Source: an uncultured Clostridia bacterium (lineage in GTDB: Bacteria > Bacillota > Clostridia > TANB77 > CAG-508). From it: a stretch of 5,550 nt of DNA. A model generated the notes under the pieces. The model saw nothing but the letters and a program-made list of their open reading frames with translations. It did no database searches and was not told the DNA's origin. Shown here piece after piece: positions 4,925 to 5,550 of the stretch; within the stretch, counting starts at the first letter, position 1, and each line of letters opens with the position of its first letter. The position numbers and the translations under genes were made by a program. The stretch lies in NCBI GenBank assembly GCA_947624925.1, contig CANQMG010000076.1:1-5550 (forward strand). Reading direction: 5' to 3'.

Positions 4925-5550
4925 GATTAAGGTATATGAATTAGCAAAAAAATTTGATAAAAATAGCAAGGAGATTATAAGTATAGCATTGGACTTAGGA
5001 ATTGATGTAAAAAGTCACCTTAGTTCTTTAGAGGAGCAAGATGTTAAAAAAATTGAAGAAAAACTAAATGGAAAATCTGATGTAAAAAATGCAAAAGTTG
5101 AAAATACAAAAGAAAATAAAAAAGAGATAAAAAAAGAAAAAAATGAAACACCAGTAATAATTAGAAGAGAAGTAATAATTTCAGAAGAAGAATTAAAGAA
5201 AAGAGAAGAAGAAGAAAAAAAGAAAAAAAAGGCTATGCAGGAAAAACAGGTAGGATTTGTTGAAAGAGAAAGAAAAAAAGATTATAACATTGTATATAGA
5301 AACAAACCTACAAAACCAATGACTGTAAGTGAATTATTTGGACTAAAAGATAATAAAAAAGAAGAGGAAAAGAAAAAAGAAGTAGAAAAAGAAGAAAAGG
5401 TTAAAAAATCTGAAAAAGTAGATGTTAAACCTGTAAAGAAACAAGAAATATTGCCAAATACTAAAAATACAGCTAGAAAGACTAATGACACAGTAAATAG
5501 CAATAGAAGACAAGAATTTAATAAAAATAATAATCAAAGACAATATAATA
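4917..5550 (+). CDS. infB: Translation initiation factor IF-2, N-terminal 211 codons (partial)
   Basis: The GTPase IF-2 places initiator fMet-tRNA on the 30S subunit and promotes subunit joining. Only the N-terminal part is in the window; the frame is open to the last base, and the G domain and fMet-tRNA-binding domain lie beyond it. Residues 2-50 form the IF2_N domain (KIKVYELAKKF, SKEIISIALDLGIDVKSHL, then LEEQDVKKIEEKL). From about 51 on comes a highly charged Lys/Glu linker, broken by two hydrophobic islands: PVIIRREVIIS (79-89) and GFVERERKKDYNIVY plus PTKPMTVSELFGL (113-143). From about 181 the linker turns Asn/Gln-rich. The coding strand here is so purine-rich that the opposite strand shows spurious Phe-rich frames. 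The start overlaps ylxQ by 8 nt, so translation is likely coupled. Confidence 0.95.
   Translation, partial: MGKIKVYELAKKFDKNSKEIISIALDLGIDVKSHLSSLEEQDVKKIEEKLNGKSDVKNAKVENTKENKKEIKKEKNETPVIIRREVIISEEELKKREEEEKKKKKAMQEKQVGFVERERKKDYNIVYRNKPTKPMTVSELFGLKDNKKEEEKKKEVEKEEKVKKSEKVDVKPVKKQEILPNTKNTARKTNDTVNSNRRQEFNKNNNQRQYN

Noticed and set aside
5282..5543. Two Phe/Ser-rich open frames on the - strand resembling membrane segments
   Set aside because: They are complements of the purine-rich Lys/Glu linker of infB, which turns AAA/GAA codons into TTT/TTC.

Overview
The window is AT-rich, and every gene I can support lies on the + strand. It combines a BspA-like leucine-rich-repeat remnant, a small toxin-antitoxin pair, an L-lactate dehydrogenase and the rimP-nusA-rnpM(ylxR)-ylxQ-infB operon. 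That gene order, with ylxR and ylxQ between nusA and infB, is typical of Firmicutes. The base composition, the FBP-type LDH and the BspA-like repeats suggest a low-GC member of the Clostridia, possibly an uncultured gut lineage. The placement below that level is inference.

Region 1 (1-805): the 3' end of a BspA-like (LRR_5) surface-type gene whose repeats run through three reading frames in succession, so it appears broken by two frameshifts (or holds two sequencing errors). It ends in a strong intrinsic terminator. Region 2 (806-1517): an AT-rich dyad, then a promoter with perfect consensus -35 and -10 hexamers. An 8+8 bp dyad sits at the expected transcription start, followed by an antitoxin gene and an overlapping RelE/ParE-family toxin gene. 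A 19-bp inverted copy of the start-site dyad lies just past the toxin gene, so the pair is bracketed by the same sequence in opposite orientation. Region 3 (1518-2477): ldh, encoding an NAD-dependent L-lactate dehydrogenase that keeps its catalytic and FBP-site residues.

Region 4 (2478-5550): a candidate promoter and a perfect 10-bp leader hairpin, then rimP (30S maturation), a 142-bp gap containing four tandem 7-bp repeats and a possible weak hairpin, nusA (transcription elongation/termination factor), rnpM/ylxR (RNA-binding RNase P modulator family), ylxQ (L7Ae-like RNA-binding protein) and the first 211 codons of infB (translation initiation factor IF-2), which runs off the window. The last three genes are closely coupled: rnpM/ylxQ overlap by 11 nt and ylxQ/infB by 8 nt. 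Four of the five operon genes start with TTG or GTG.

The translation operon is ordinary. The part most worth a second look is the toxin-antitoxin module with its paired dyads, the second of which falls in the upstream region of ldh. No tRNA, rRNA, CRISPR array, transposase or minus-strand gene is supported.
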